Below are positions 10,793-17,404 of a stretch of 35,699 bases of DNA, piece after piece (the first letter of the stretch is position 1; the number at the start of each line of letters is the position of its first letter). Location of the stretch: assembly GCA_964345695.1 (NCBI GenBank), contig CAYFSC010000007.1, positions 1 to 35,699 of the forward strand. Reading direction: 5' to 3'. This DNA is from CAYFSC01 sp964345695. Its GTDB lineage: Bacteria > Bacteroidota > Rhodothermia > Rhodothermales > Salinibacteraceae. A program made the translations under genes and the position numbers. The notes below the pieces were generated by a model. The model did not search any database, was not told the DNA's origin, and was given only the letters and a program-made list of their open reading frames with translations.

Positions 10793-11143
10793 CAGGATTC
10801 CTGTTCGAACGCCCCTCACTTCCTGCCCTACTACGTACAGAAGGAAATCCTGCCACAGGATCCGTTCCAGGTACTGGATCGAGACGGCGTCGGGGAGCTC
10901 GTCCGCATCGGCACCGAGCGCGGACGCGCCGCCGACGCAAACCTGACGGTGGGCATCTGCGGTGAGCACGGCGGCGAACCGTCGTCGGTCGAGTTCTGCT
11001 ACGACGTCGGGCTCGATTACGTGTCGTGCTCGCCCTTCCGCGTCCCGATCGCGTGCCTCGCCGCCGCGCAGGCTGCCCTCGCCGACGAGGACATCGCCGT
11101 GACAACCCACGGCACGCCCTCCGAGGACCCGACCGTCGCGTGA
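10793..11143 (+). pseudogene. ppdK: decayed C-terminal fragment of pyruvate, phosphate dikinase
   Basis: The frame ending at the TGA at 11141-11143 reads FLPYYVQKEILPQDPF, then GVGELV, then VGICGEHGGEPSSVEFCYD and LDYVSCSPFRVPIACLAAAQ. This is the C-terminal end of the PEP/pyruvate-binding barrel of PPDK, including the catalytic-loop sequence G-x-C-G-E-H-G-G and the S-C-S-P-(F/Y)-R-V-P-I-A-x-L-A-A-A-Q-A-A-L signature. Only about 110 of the usual ~880 residues remain. The frame is closed by a TAG at 10790, there is no start codon before the homologous part, and the expected upstream F-S-R-D-D-A segment is disrupted: TTTAGCAGG survives at 10788 but is out of frame with what follows. One residue of the signature is changed (ACLAAAQ where ARLAAAQ is usual). 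A terminator hairpin still follows. I read this as a 5'-deleted, non-functional gene. Confidence 0.88.
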
Positions 11144-11177
11144 GACGTCTGCACAAATCCCTTTCCTCTGGAGCCTT

Positions 11178-11210
11178 CGCCCCGTCTCGCGCTCCGTGCG
11201 GGACGGGGCG
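11178..11210 (+). terminator. terminator hairpin after the ppdK relic
   Basis: CGCCCCGTC at 11178-11186 pairs perfectly (nine pairs) with GACGGGGCG at 11202-11210 around a 15-base loop that can itself form CGC/GCG pairs; TTCT follows. It lies 35 bases past the relic's stop codon, so it is probably the original ppdK terminator. It insulates the thioesterase gene downstream. Confidence 0.65.
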
Positions 11211-11305
11211 TTCTCCGTTGGAACGCCCGCGCGACGGTCCCGTGAGCCTGTCGGATTGCTTCGCGCCGTCCTCCTCGCCGTCTCTCTCGTTCGCCGTTGC
11301 CTGCA

Positions 11306-11725
11306 ATGCCCTACACCTACGCGTATACGCACCGGGTTCGCTACCGCGAATGCGACCCGATGGGCGTGGTCTACCACACGCACTACCTTGATTACTTCGA
11401 AGCGGCTCGCACGGAAGCCCTCCGCAACCTGGGCGTCCGGTACCGCGACCTCGAAACCAACGGGATCATCATGCCCGTCGTGTCGGTGAACGTAGACTAT
11501 CAGGGACCGGTCGAGTACGACGATCTGCTCACCATCGAGGCGCACTTCCCGCGCATGCCCACGGTTCGCGTCCCAATCGACTACACGGTGCGGCGGCGCG
11601 ACGCAGCGGAGGTGCTGGCTACCGGCCATACCGATCTCTGTTTTATGGATGCCGAGCAGCGCCGGCCCGTCCGGATTCCCGACGTTGTGCGCGACGCATT
11701 CCATCCCGTCATGCGCGAGGCGTGA
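11306..11725 (+). CDS. hotdog-fold acyl-CoA thioesterase (YbgC/FadM-like)
   Basis: A hotdog-fold enzyme of 139 residues of the 4-hydroxybenzoyl-CoA thioesterase type, which hydrolyses acyl-CoA thioesters. The N-terminal active-site block is clear: RVRYRECDPMGVVYHTHYLD (residues about 9-28), where the Asp of 'C-D-x-x-G-x-V-x-x-x-x-Y-x-x-(Y/W)' is the catalytic residue in this family. A long helix (FEAARTEALRNLG) and the Y-x-G/E-V-x-Y-D-D-x-L strand follow. The substrate cannot be told from sequence; short-chain or phenylacyl-CoA are usual. A TTG at 11297 is in frame, but the ATG at 11306 is preferred. nadC follows after 62 bases and may be co-transcribed. Confidence 0.88.
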   Translation: MPYTYAYTHRVRYRECDPMGVVYHTHYLDYFEAARTEALRNLGVRYRDLETNGIIMPVVSVNVDYQGPVEYDDLLTIEAHFPRMPTVRVPIDYTVRRRDAAEVLATGHTDLCFMDAEQRRPVRIPDVVRDAFHPVMREA

Positions 11726-11787
11726 TCCGGCTCGCTCCACGTCTCTCATCCGCCTGTTCGCTGGTTTCCTCTGAACCCTGCCCGCCC

Positions 11788-12687
11788 GTGAGCCTGCCGC
11801 CGTATCTTTCCGACGATCCCCTGCACGCCCTCCTCCAGCGGGCCTTGGAGGAGGACGTGGGCGACGGGGACGTAACGACGCGCGCCACCGTCTCTCCCGA
11901 CCAGACCGCGACCGGTACCATCACCGCGAAAGCACCCGGCATCGTCGCGGGACTGGAGGTCGCTGCCCGCGTCTTCCGCCTCGCCGGCGACCCCGTGGCC
12001 GTCTCTCGCCCCGTTCCCGACGGCGCGTCCGTAGCGCCCGGAGACGCCGTCGCGACAGTTCGCGGCCCTGCCCGCTCTCTGCTGACCGCCGAGCGCCTCG
12101 CTCTGAACGTGCTGCAGCGCATGAGCGGAATTGCCACGGCCACCCGCCGCATGGTCGACGCCGTACAGCCTCACGATCCGGCCATCCTCGACACCCGCAA
12201 GACGGCGCCTGGCCTCCGGCGGCTCGACAAATGGGCCGTTCGTCTCGGCGGAGGACGCAACCATCGGCTCGGACTCTACGACCTGATTCTCATCAAAGAC
12301 AACCACATTGCGGCCGCCGGCGGCGTTGAGAGCGCCCTGGATGCCGCCGTCGCCTACCAGAAGACGCACGACGCCGATTTGGACATCGAAATCGAAACCC
12401 GCACGCTCGACGAGGTCCGAGCCGCCTGCGCTCACGGAAGTCCGGACATCCTTCTACTCGACAACATGGTGTCTCTCCACCCAGACGGTCCCGTCGACAC
12501 CTCGAGGCTGGCGGCGGCGCTCGATATCATCGACGGTCGTCACGTGACCGAGGCGTCCGGAAACGTCACGCTCGACACGGCGCCCGCCATCGCTGCCACG
12601 GGCGTCGACGCCATCTCGTCGGGAGCGCTCACCCACTCGGTGACGGCGCTGGACCTGTCCATGCGCATCGAGATGCAGGAACGCTAG
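11788..12687 (+). CDS. nadC: nicotinate-nucleotide pyrophosphorylase (quinolinate phosphoribosyltransferase)
   Basis: This enzyme (about 299 residues) converts quinolinate and PRPP to nicotinate mononucleotide in de novo NAD synthesis. Conserved blocks in order: LLQRALEEDVGDGDVTTRA (N-terminal), RMSGIATATRRMVDA, DTRKTAPGLRRLDKWAVRLGG with the substrate-binding Arg/Lys residues, GGGRNHRLGLYDLILIKDNH, EIETRTLDE, LLDNM, EASGNVTLD and GVDAISSGALTHS. All are typical of NadC. The frame is open back to 11722, overlapping the thioesterase stop, but the added stretch is not family-like, so I chose the GTG at 11788. nadA and nadB are not in the window. A nested hairpin follows the stop. Confidence 0.95.
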   Translation: MSLPPYLSDDPLHALLQRALEEDVGDGDVTTRATVSPDQTATGTITAKAPGIVAGLEVAARVFRLAGDPVAVSRPVPDGASVAPGDAVATVRGPARSLLTAERLALNVLQRMSGIATATRRMVDAVQPHDPAILDTRKTAPGLRRLDKWAVRLGGGRNHRLGLYDLILIKDNHIAAAGGVESALDAAVAYQKTHDADLDIEIETRTLDEVRAACAHGSPDILLLDNMVSLHPDGPVDTSRLAAALDIIDGRHVTEASGNVTLDTAPAIAATGVDAISSGALTHSVTALDLSMRIEMQER

Positions 12688-12691
12688 CCGT

Positions 12692-12737
12692 GGCACCCCG
12701 CGGGCTCCTTCTCGGGAGCCGAAGAGGGTTGGGTGCC
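12692..12737 (+). terminator. nested hairpin after nadC
   Basis: An outer stem, GGCACCC (12692-12698) with GGGTGCC (12731-12737), encloses an inner stem, GGCTCC (12703-12708) with GGAGCC (12715-12720). It begins four bases after the nadC stop codon. No U-run follows, so it is either a terminator of a form I cannot confirm or a 3'-end-stabilising structure. The acuB promoter candidate lies just beyond. Confidence 0.45.
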
Positions 12738-12751
12738 GGGCAGTCCGAGCA

Positions 12752-12782
12752 TTGATGGGCACCGCGTTTCTTCCTATCTTTC
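12752..12782 (+). promoter_or_regulatory. Bacteroidota-type promoter for acuBC
   Basis: TTG at 12752-12754, a 20-base spacer, then TATCTTTC at 12775-12782, matching TAnnTTTG except for the last base. The -7 box ends 34 bases before the acuB ATG. Placement after the nadC hairpin supports an independent acuBC transcription unit. Confidence 0.45.
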
Positions 12783-12815
12783 GGAAGCGGTTTCATCTTA
12801 CTCCTCATCTTGCCC

Positions 12816-13502
12816 ATGCTTGTCCAAGACATCATGCAATCGGCGGTCGTGACCACCGACGCGCACGTCCGTCTCGTCGAGGCGTACCAGACGATGCTCG
12901 ACCGTGACATTCGCCATCTGCCTGTGCTGGACGACGGTGCGCTCGTCGGCGTGATCACCGACCGCGACCTGCGCAACGCCACCAGCGACCTGCACCCGTC
13001 CCCTCTCCGGGCCCATGCGCCGGTGCGCGAAGCCATGAGCGCCGATCCGATCACCGCCGGCCTCCTCGACCCGGTCGAGGAAGCTGCGCGTCTCTTGCGT
13101 TCCGAGCGCATCGGATGCCTACCTGTGATGGAGGGAGCGGACCTGGTCGGGATCGTGACCGTCACCGATCTGCTGGACGCCGTGATGCGCCTGACAGGGC
13201 TGAGCATGCCGGGGGGACGCCTGGCCGTGTCGCTGCCCGACGAGCCCGGCCAGCTCGCCCGCCTCACCGGCCGCGTTGCAGAGGAGGGCGCCGACATCCG
13301 TTCGGTGCTCAGCTACTACGAGGACGAAACCCGCAGCGGCCCTGAGCGCGAACCGGACGTATCACCTGCCGATGAGCCGCCCGGTCGCCTGCGTATTATC
13401 CTGCGGCTGGACACCATCAACGTGCGGCCGATTGCGTCCTCGCTCCGCGACGAGGAGTTCGACGTCGTCTGGCCGATCAAGAAACCGGGAGGGGATGCCT
13501 AG
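12816..13502 (+). CDS. acuB: CBS-ACT domain protein, AcuB-like
   Basis: A regulatory protein of 228 residues with two CBS motifs (about 5-57, MLVQDIMQSAVVTTDAHV; and 72-128, VREAMSADPITAGLL) followed by an ACT-like domain (about 135-225, GGRLAVSLPDEPGQLARLTG). This is the layout of Bacillus AcuB. CBS pairs usually bind adenine nucleotides. In Bacillus, acuB lies in acuABC, whose products adjust acetyl-CoA synthetase by acetylation and deacetylation. Here the AcuC-type deacetylase gene follows directly, which supports the same pairing. No acuA-type acetyltransferase or acs is in the window. An acidic insert (about residues 170-190) lies within the ACT region. The ATG at 12816 was chosen over an in-frame TTG six bases upstream. 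Confidence 0.82.
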   Translation: MLVQDIMQSAVVTTDAHVRLVEAYQTMLDRDIRHLPVLDDGALVGVITDRDLRNATSDLHPSPLRAHAPVREAMSADPITAGLLDPVEEAARLLRSERIGCLPVMEGADLVGIVTVTDLLDAVMRLTGLSMPGGRLAVSLPDEPGQLARLTGRVAEEGADIRSVLSYYEDETRSGPEREPDVSPADEPPGRLRIILRLDTINVRPIASSLRDEEFDVVWPIKKPGGDA

Positions 13503-13582
13503 CGCCAGTCTTCGCGTCTGCCTCGACCCGCGCGTCGGTTCACTTTCTTCCGTTGCCCGCCCTCCCTTTTTTCGTCTCCGTC

Positions 13583-14716
13583 GTGTCCGCCACGCTGCTG
13601 TACTCCGACCGGTATCTCGACTATGATTTTGGACCGGAGCACCCGTTCAGCCCGGTGCGCCAGCGGATGCTGCTGTCGCTGCTCGACGCCCTCGATGCTC
13701 CGGTGGACGCCACCGATCCGCCCCTGGCCACGCGCGAGGACGTGCGGAGCGTTCACACAGAGACGTTTGTGGAACAGGTGGAGGCCGCCTCCGACGGCAT
13801 CCCGCCCTCCCGCGCTCGGCGCTTCGGCCTTGGCACGCAGGATGTTCCGGTGTTTGAAGGGATGGACCGGGCGGCGCGCGCCCTCGTCGGCGGCACCCTA
13901 CATGGCGCGCGGCTGGTCGCGTCGGAGGCGGCCCGCCGCGTGCTCCAGCTCGGAGGCGGCCTGCACCACGCCCAGGCCAAGCTTGCGTCTGGCTTCTGCG
14001 TGTACAACGACCTGTCGGTCGCCATCCAGCATCTGCGGGATGCCGGGTTCCACGTGGCGTACATCGACATCGACGTGCACCATGGCGACGGGGTGCAGGC
14101 GCTCCATTACTCCGATCCGGGCGTGCTCACCCTCAGCCTGCACGAGTCGGGGCGCTATCTCTTTCCGGGCACCGGAAGCGTCCACGAGATGGGCGAAGGC
14201 CCAGGCGAAGGGGCCTCCATCAATGTGCCGCTGGAGCCATTCACAGAATCAGACAGCTACCTGGACGTGTTTGACCGGGTCGTGCCGTATGCACTGCGGC
14301 AGTTCCATCCGGACGTAATCGTGGCGCAGTGTGGTGCCGATGCTCACTTCAGCGATCCGCTGGCCGACCTGCTGCTCACGACGCAGGCGTACGAGACGCT
14401 CTTCCGCTCGCTGCTCGACCTCGCGGACACTTACGCAGACGGCCGGCTGCTGCTCACCCTGGGAGGCGGATACCAGCCCGACGCCACGGTCCGGATCTGG
14501 ACTCTGCTCGCCCTCATCGCGCAGGACCTCGACCTCCCGGACGCGCTCCCAGAGGCCTGGCGGACGCGCTGGAAGGGCGAAGGGAGCAACCCGCTCACGC
14601 CGACGCTGCACGACCCGCCTCAAACCTTCGAGGTTCCGCGGCACGACAGCGTTGTCGAGCAAAACAAGCGCGTCAGCAAACGAGTCTTGGAGATGGCCGC
14701 TCCGAAGTGGTACTGA
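13583..14716 (+). CDS. acuC: AcuC-like zinc-dependent deacetylase (class I/II HDAC fold)
   Basis: A zinc-dependent lysine deacetylase of about 377 residues. Family residues, numbered from the GTG at 13583: the opening DYDFGPEHPFSPVR (13-26), the general-base pair H128-H129 in GGGLHHAQ, zinc ligands D164 and H166 in YIDIDVHHGDG, the third ligand D258 in GADAHFSDP, and the catalytic tyrosine Y297 in LGGGYQ. AcuC in Bacillus removes acetyl groups from acetyl-CoA synthetase; the adjacent acuB supports that role, but other substrates such as acetylpolyamines are possible. The frame is open back to a TTG at 13553. I prefer GTG 13583 because it gives the family's short N-terminus, with moderate confidence. 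The scaffold gap begins 35 bases after the stop. Confidence 0.88.
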   Translation: MSATLLYSDRYLDYDFGPEHPFSPVRQRMLLSLLDALDAPVDATDPPLATREDVRSVHTETFVEQVEAASDGIPPSRARRFGLGTQDVPVFEGMDRAARALVGGTLHGARLVASEAARRVLQLGGGLHHAQAKLASGFCVYNDLSVAIQHLRDAGFHVAYIDIDVHHGDGVQALHYSDPGVLTLSLHESGRYLFPGTGSVHEMGEGPGEGASINVPLEPFTESDSYLDVFDRVVPYALRQFHPDVIVAQCGADAHFSDPLADLLLTTQAYETLFRSLLDLADTYADGRLLLTLGGGYQPDATVRIWTLLALIAQDLDLPDALPEAWRTRWKGEGSNPLTPTLHDPPQTFEVPRHDSVVEQNKRVSKRVLEMAAPKWY

Positions 14717-14751
14717 CGCCTGCCTCGGGCGACGGCGGTCGTCGATCCACG

Positions 14752-14851
14752 NNNNNNNNNNNNNNNNNNNNNNNNNNNNNNNNNNNNNNNNNNNNNNNNN
14801 NNNNNNNNNNNNNNNNNNNNNNNNNNNNNNNNNNNNNNNNNNNNNNNNNNN
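14752..14851. other. assembly gap of exactly 100 N
   Basis: One hundred consecutive Ns, the usual placeholder for a scaffold join of unknown length. The true distance between acuC and the AIM24 gene is therefore unknown, and genes could be missing. The right edge starts within a tandem repeat, which suggests why the assembly broke. Confidence 0.97.
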
Positions 14852-14877
14852 GCGCAGGAGAGAGGACGCGCAGGAGA
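14852..14877. repeat. 16-bp-period direct repeat at the edge of the gap
   Basis: GCGCAGGAGA at 14852-14861 recurs at 14868-14877, with a period of 16. The first copy abuts the Ns, so the array probably continues into the gap. The reverse strand reads as CTCCTGCGC blocks, similar in flavour to the hyuA leader heptads. Confidence 0.8.
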
Positions 14878-14938
14878 ACGCTTCCCCGCTGGAAACATCG
14901 TCGCCCCTGATCCTTGTGCGCCCCCGTGCGCCCATCTG

Positions 14939-15715
14939 TCAGAAGTCATCTCCGCCGCTGATGAGATCGCCGAGGATGCCGCTGCCGCCGGCGCCTGTGC
15001 TTTCGCCGCGATTGGCGAACTCGGCCGCCACAATCCGGTCGGCCAGGCGCGAGAAGGGAAGGCTCTGCAAGAACACCGTACCGGGTCCGCGGAGGGTGGC
15101 CAGGAAGAGACCTTCGCCGCCGAAGAGCGCGTTCTTGAATCCGCCGACGAACTCGATGTCGTAGTCGACCGACTCGGAAAACGCCGCAATGCAGCCCGTG
15201 TCCACGCGCAGCTTCTGCCCCGCCGCCAGCTCCCGTTCGACGATGGTCCCGCCGGCGTGAACGAACGCCCATCCGCTGCCCTCGAGGCGCTGTAGGATGA
15301 ATCCCTCGCCGCCGAAGAGACCCGCGCCCAGACGCTTCGAGAAGGCGACTTCCACCTCGACCGTTGCATCGGCGCAGAGAAAGGCGTCTTTCTGACAGAG
15401 AAAAGCCCCTCCGCGGTTGTCGAGATCGAGCGGGACAATCTTGCCCGGGTACGGCGCCGCAAACGCGACGTGGCTCTTCCCGGTGCCGTCGTGCAAGAAG
15501 GTGGTGATGAAGAAGCCCTCGCCACTGACCATCCGCTTGAAGCCCTTGAAGATGCCGCCCCCCGTGTCGGTTTGCATGCGAATGCCGTCGGCCATGTAGA
15601 TCATGGTGCCAGCCTCCGCCCGCACGCCCTCTCCAGGATCGAGCTCAACCTCGACCATCTGCATGTCGTCGCCTACAATGTGGTAATCGATGCCGTCAGT
15701 TCGGATGTCGTCCAT
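14939..15715 (-). CDS. AIM24 / TIGR00266-family protein
   Basis: A protein of 258 residues with the beta-helical, Gly-rich pattern of the AIM24 (formerly DUF124) family: VEVELDPGEGVRAEAGTMIY near the N-terminus, a short Gly stretch (TDTGGGIFKGFKRM), then FAAPYPGKIVPLDL, LFGGEGFILQRLEG and LFGGEGLFLATLRGPGTVFL. The FGGEG element occurs twice, consistent with an internal duplication. The yeast homologue is mitochondrial, and the bacterial ones have no settled function. There is no signal peptide. The gene follows ppa on the same strand with a 66-base gap, so the two may share a transcript. Its 3' end lies about 90 bases from the assembly gap. Confidence 0.88.
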   Translation of the reverse strand: MDDIRTDGIDYHIVGDDMQMVEVELDPGEGVRAEAGTMIYMADGIRMQTDTGGGIFKGFKRMVSGEGFFITTFLHDGTGKSHVAFAAPYPGKIVPLDLDNRGGAFLCQKDAFLCADATVEVEVAFSKRLGAGLFGGEGFILQRLEGSGWAFVHAGGTIVERELAAGQKLRVDTGCIAAFSESVDYDIEFVGGFKNALFGGEGLFLATLRGPGTVFLQSLPFSRLADRIVAAEFANRGESTGAGGSGILGDLISGGDDF

Positions 15716-15781
15716 GGTTGGATCAAAATAGTTGATGGGGAAACGTAGGAGGTGAGTGCTGGAGGTCCACCGGCCCGGTCG

Positions 15782-16336
15782 CTACTCCAAGAGGTCTGTG
15801 CGTGCCGATCGGATCTCCTCGTCGTACCGTTCAACGCTCTTCTCCAGCACGCGCCGCGCGCGCTCCGGGCCAAAAAAGTCCCGCACGCGCACCGCTTTGT
15901 CCTCCAGCTTTTTGTAGTCCTGAAAGAAGCGCCGGAGCTCTCGCAGCCGGTGATCGGGCAGCTCCTTGATGTGCCAATAGTCGTTGAACGCCGGGTCGTC
16001 CATGTGGATGCAGATGAGCTTGGCATCCTCTTCCTCGTCGTCGACCATGCTCATCATGCCGATGGCCCGGGCTCGGAGGATGCTCAGGGGGTCCACGGCT
16101 TCCTGCGCCAGCACCAGCACGTCGATGGGGTCGCCGTCATCGGCGTAGGTGCGGGGGACGAACCCGTAGTTTGCGGGATACACCACCGAGGAGTACAACA
16201 TCCGGTCCACGCGGAGCATCCCCGTCTCTTTGTCCAGTTCGTACTTGACCTTGCAGCCCTGCGGAATCTCAATGACGGCCTGAAAGACGTCGGGCGCGTC
16301 GGTTCCTACCGGAATGTCGTGCCATGCGTGCGCCAT
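15782..16336 (-). CDS. ppa: inorganic pyrophosphatase (family I)
   Basis: A soluble family I pyrophosphatase of 184 residues that hydrolyses PPi to phosphate and pulls biosynthetic reactions forward. The family signature is present: DDGDPIDVLVL, with the metal-binding aspartates, preceded by YPANYGFVPRTYADDGDP. Further metal or substrate residues lie in IEIPQGCKVKYELDK and in DYKKLEDKAV. The N-terminus MAHAWHDIPVG is normal. An in-frame ATG 66 bases upstream would add an unrelated extension, so I chose 16336. The AIM24 gene follows. Confidence 0.95.
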   Translation of the reverse strand: MAHAWHDIPVGTDAPDVFQAVIEIPQGCKVKYELDKETGMLRVDRMLYSSVVYPANYGFVPRTYADDGDPIDVLVLAQEAVDPLSILRARAIGMMSMVDDEEEDAKLICIHMDDPAFNDYWHIKELPDHRLRELRRFFQDYKKLEDKAVRVRDFFGPERARRVLEKSVERYDEEIRSARTDLLE

Positions 16337-16502
16337 GGGATGCTGGGATCGTTTGTGGAAAAGAAAGAGACGAGGACTCCGTTCGGCGGTCAGAAGATAC
16401 AAAGAGGAACGGAGGAATCATCCGCGTCCATGTCGGGACGCGCGACGATTTTGATAAGATTTGCGTCCGACGGTGGACTTCGGGGGCACTTTCCACAACG
16501 AA

Positions 16503-16537
16503 ACCGCCCGCCGCGGACCAAAGCCGCAACGGGCGGT
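16503..16537 (-). terminator. terminator hairpin downstream of the 16603-17286 gene
   Basis: ACCGCCCG (16503-16510) pairs with CGGGCGGT (16530-16537), eight perfect pairs, and GCGG/CCGC inside the loop can extend the structure. An outer TTTCCA/TGGAAA pair flanks it. Read on the minus strand, the stem ends in GGTTTC, a short U-run, 66 bases past the stop codon. The remainder of 16337-16602 holds no gene; it includes the ppa promoter region. Confidence 0.6.
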
Positions 16538-16602
16538 GGAAATGGCGAGAGCGCCGCCAGTCGGTTCGGCGGACCGGCGTGGAAGTGCGTCCCGCATGCG
16601 GA

Positions 16603-17286
16603 TCACACGCCGATCGAGTTGGAATCCGGGGCCTTTGTCTGGGGGTCTTCCTTCAGGTGCTGCGTGGGGTCGAAGGAGCGCTCGGTACCGAGCCACGTGG
16701 CGAGAGCGGCGCTGGTGACGTGGTTGTCGAAGGCCTCGCGTCGGCGGGGTGTGTCGTCCGCTGGAGGCGACTCGCCGGTGGGGCCCGGGCCGTTGTCCGT
16801 CATCTCGATGAAGCTCTGAATGCCTCGGGCCAGCCGCGATGTGTCTTCGGAGGCGCCTCCCGGAAGCTCCATGCGGCCGTCGCGGTACAGCGACGCGAGC
16901 GTGTCGACGGCGTCGTGCTCCGACACGTGCACGCCAACCTCGTCCGGGGCGCCGGCCGCTGCCCCCTGGCCGCCCGTCATGGTCGCCTGCACCGCCGCCA
17001 GTCCCCGATCGTCCAGCGCATCGACCAGGTCCTGCCCGGCTTCGGTCCGCCGATTTATGATGATGCTGGTACGCCCGATGTACGGAGCCTCTGCCACGAG
17101 CGACTGGATGCGGTCGGCGAGGACCTCAACGTCCGGCGCCTCCGCTTCGTGCGTGACACGATCGAGGCGATAGATGGCGGGTGCATCGTCGTTTCGCTCC
17201 TTTTCGACGAGCGACAGCGTGACGGCGCCGGGCTCATCCGAGCGTTCACCCGCAACGTCTACGCCGAGGAAGAATGCGTGGGCCAT
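16603..17286 (-). CDS. stand-alone protein resembling the nuclease domain of phage terminase large subunit
   Basis: A protein of 227 residues with no ATPase part. Its order of elements follows the RNase H-fold nuclease domain of terminase large subunits: first strand FFLGVDVAGE (D10), a helix (EVLADRIQSLVAEAP), strand IIINRRTEAG followed by QDLVDALDDRGL, then VQATMTGGQ, VSEHDAVDTLASLYRDGRME, LARGIQSFI, and the final helix FDNHVTSAALATWLG. In terminases these correspond to 'V-V-D-A-T-G-V-G', 'P-V-x-I-T-G-G', 'K-R-D-L-V...L-Q-x-G-R-L' and 'D-H-D-D-L-V-L-A'. D10 and D187 keep the first and last acidic positions; the middle one appears to be N78. A Pro/Asp-rich loop (about 163-182) replaces part of the usual linker. 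The neighbours (ppa, egtD) are housekeeping, and no portal, capsid or terminase small-subunit genes are present. The homology is my inference from motif order. Confidence 0.6.
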   Translation of the reverse strand: MAHAFFLGVDVAGERSDEPGAVTLSLVEKERNDDAPAIYRLDRVTHEAEAPDVEVLADRIQSLVAEAPYIGRTSIIINRRTEAGQDLVDALDDRGLAAVQATMTGGQGAAAGAPDEVGVHVSEHDAVDTLASLYRDGRMELPGGASEDTSRLARGIQSFIEMTDNGPGPTGESPPADDTPRRREAFDNHVTSAALATWLGTERSFDPTQHLKEDPQTKAPDSNSIGV

Positions 17287-17404
17287 AATTGAAGGATCGG
17301 TTGTGGGGAGTTTCATGCGTAGGCGTGTCTGGCATGCAATCCAGCGCAGCGAGTTTCGACATCGGACGCAGATCCGTCTTCGCCCCACACTGGCCCGAGG
17401 GGGA

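Noticed and set aside
10487..11749. A 420-codon minus-strand open frame across the ppdK relic and the thioesterase
   Set aside because: Covers two recognisable plus-strand coding regions and has no family features.
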